Virus record (IMG/VR): IMGVR_UViG_3300040801_001081
Coordinates: 1-38,660 of that record
Origin: a virus
Reading direction: 5' to 3' (one strand)
DNA: 38,660 nt
Each line of letters starts with the position of its first letter. The stretch's first letter is position 1. Positions 38,564-38,660 of this stretch are shown piece by piece. The notes beneath the pieces are model-generated. The model saw only the letters and a list, made by a program, of their open reading frames with translations. It did not search any database and was not told the DNA's origin. The position numbers were made by a program, and so were the translations under genes.

Positions 38564-38660
38564 TCTCTTCTCCTGTGCCGGTAAGGAATTACCGAAACTC
38601 GAAAGGGGTTGGAGGCAACTCTTTCAAATAAACAACCTCAAGACCGTCTTCGGTTGCCTT
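38564..38660. repeat. 97-bp exact direct repeat, copy 2 (window end)
   Basis: Identical to 735-831, and cut off by the end of the window. It shows where the sequence closes on itself. Confidence 0.95.
38589..38660 (-). CDS. Partial second copy of the 87-aa gene (last 23 codons)
   Basis: Encodes KATEDGLEVVYLKELPPTPF and FEFR-type end, identical to the C-terminus of the gene at 760-1023, with the rest beyond the window. It is most likely the same gene read again across the circular join. Confidence 0.85.
   Translation of the reverse strand, partial: KATEDGLEVVYLKELPPTPFEFR

Overview
The window is essentially one complete genome of a P22-like, short-tailed (podovirus-type) bacteriophage. The evidence is the late gene order: terminase small and large subunits, portal, scaffold, P22-type coat, gp4-like and gp10-like head-closure proteins, three gp7/gp20/gp16-like DNA-ejection proteins, and a tailspike with a P22-type head-binding domain. 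There are no host housekeeping genes, tRNAs or rRNAs. The host is probably a Gram-negative bacterium (Pseudomonadota), judged from the P22-type virion and a lipoprotein with a clear lipobox; nothing narrows it further. No integrase, excisionase or full-length CI repressor is visible, so lysogeny is not supported by this sequence.

Layout. Bases 1-5865 hold a leftward early operon: small accessory genes, then SSB, a long coiled-coil protein, a YqaJ/lambda-type exonuclease and an Erf-type annealing protein, a recombination module. A divergent control region at about 5880-5965 separates it from a Cro-like gene (5966-6169). After this comes a 534-base non-coding stretch with three 28-bp-phased palindromes, a probable leftward small RNA with an intrinsic terminator, and several hairpins. 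Bases 6704-11454 run rightward: a replication-like protein, a cytosine methyltransferase that shares its DNA with a second conserved reading frame, small regulators, and a lysis-region cluster (membrane protein, amidase, DUF1353 protein, lipoprotein) ending in a VRR-NUC nuclease. Bases 11497-12895 hold five leftward small genes behind their own promoter. Bases 13108-35543 are the rightward late operon, interrupted by one leftward moron-like gene (21326-21523). Bases 35558-38561 are a leftward array of tightly overlapping small accessory genes (YopX-like, DUF551-like, Lar-like and others).

The last 97 bases (38564-38660) are identical to 735-831. The simplest reading is a circular (or circularly permuted, headful-packaged) genome of about 37.8 kb, 735 to 38563, with bases 1-734 an alternative cassette joined at the same point. 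In the circle the leftward arrays are one operon of about 9 kb, running from about 5900 through 760 and on from 38561 to 35558.

Most notable: (i) one DNA stretch (7433-8638) carries both a C5 methyltransferase and a WPTP-repeat protein in the +1 frame, and a single missing base near 8441-8444 breaks both at once; (ii) an ADP-ribosyltransferase-like gene next to the portal gene is interrupted by one in-frame TGA; (iii) a phased operator or iteron array and an sRNA candidate lie beside the Cro-like gene; (iv) a parS-like palindrome sits inside the probable coat-gene promoter, and a ten-codon minicistron overlaps the coat start codon.
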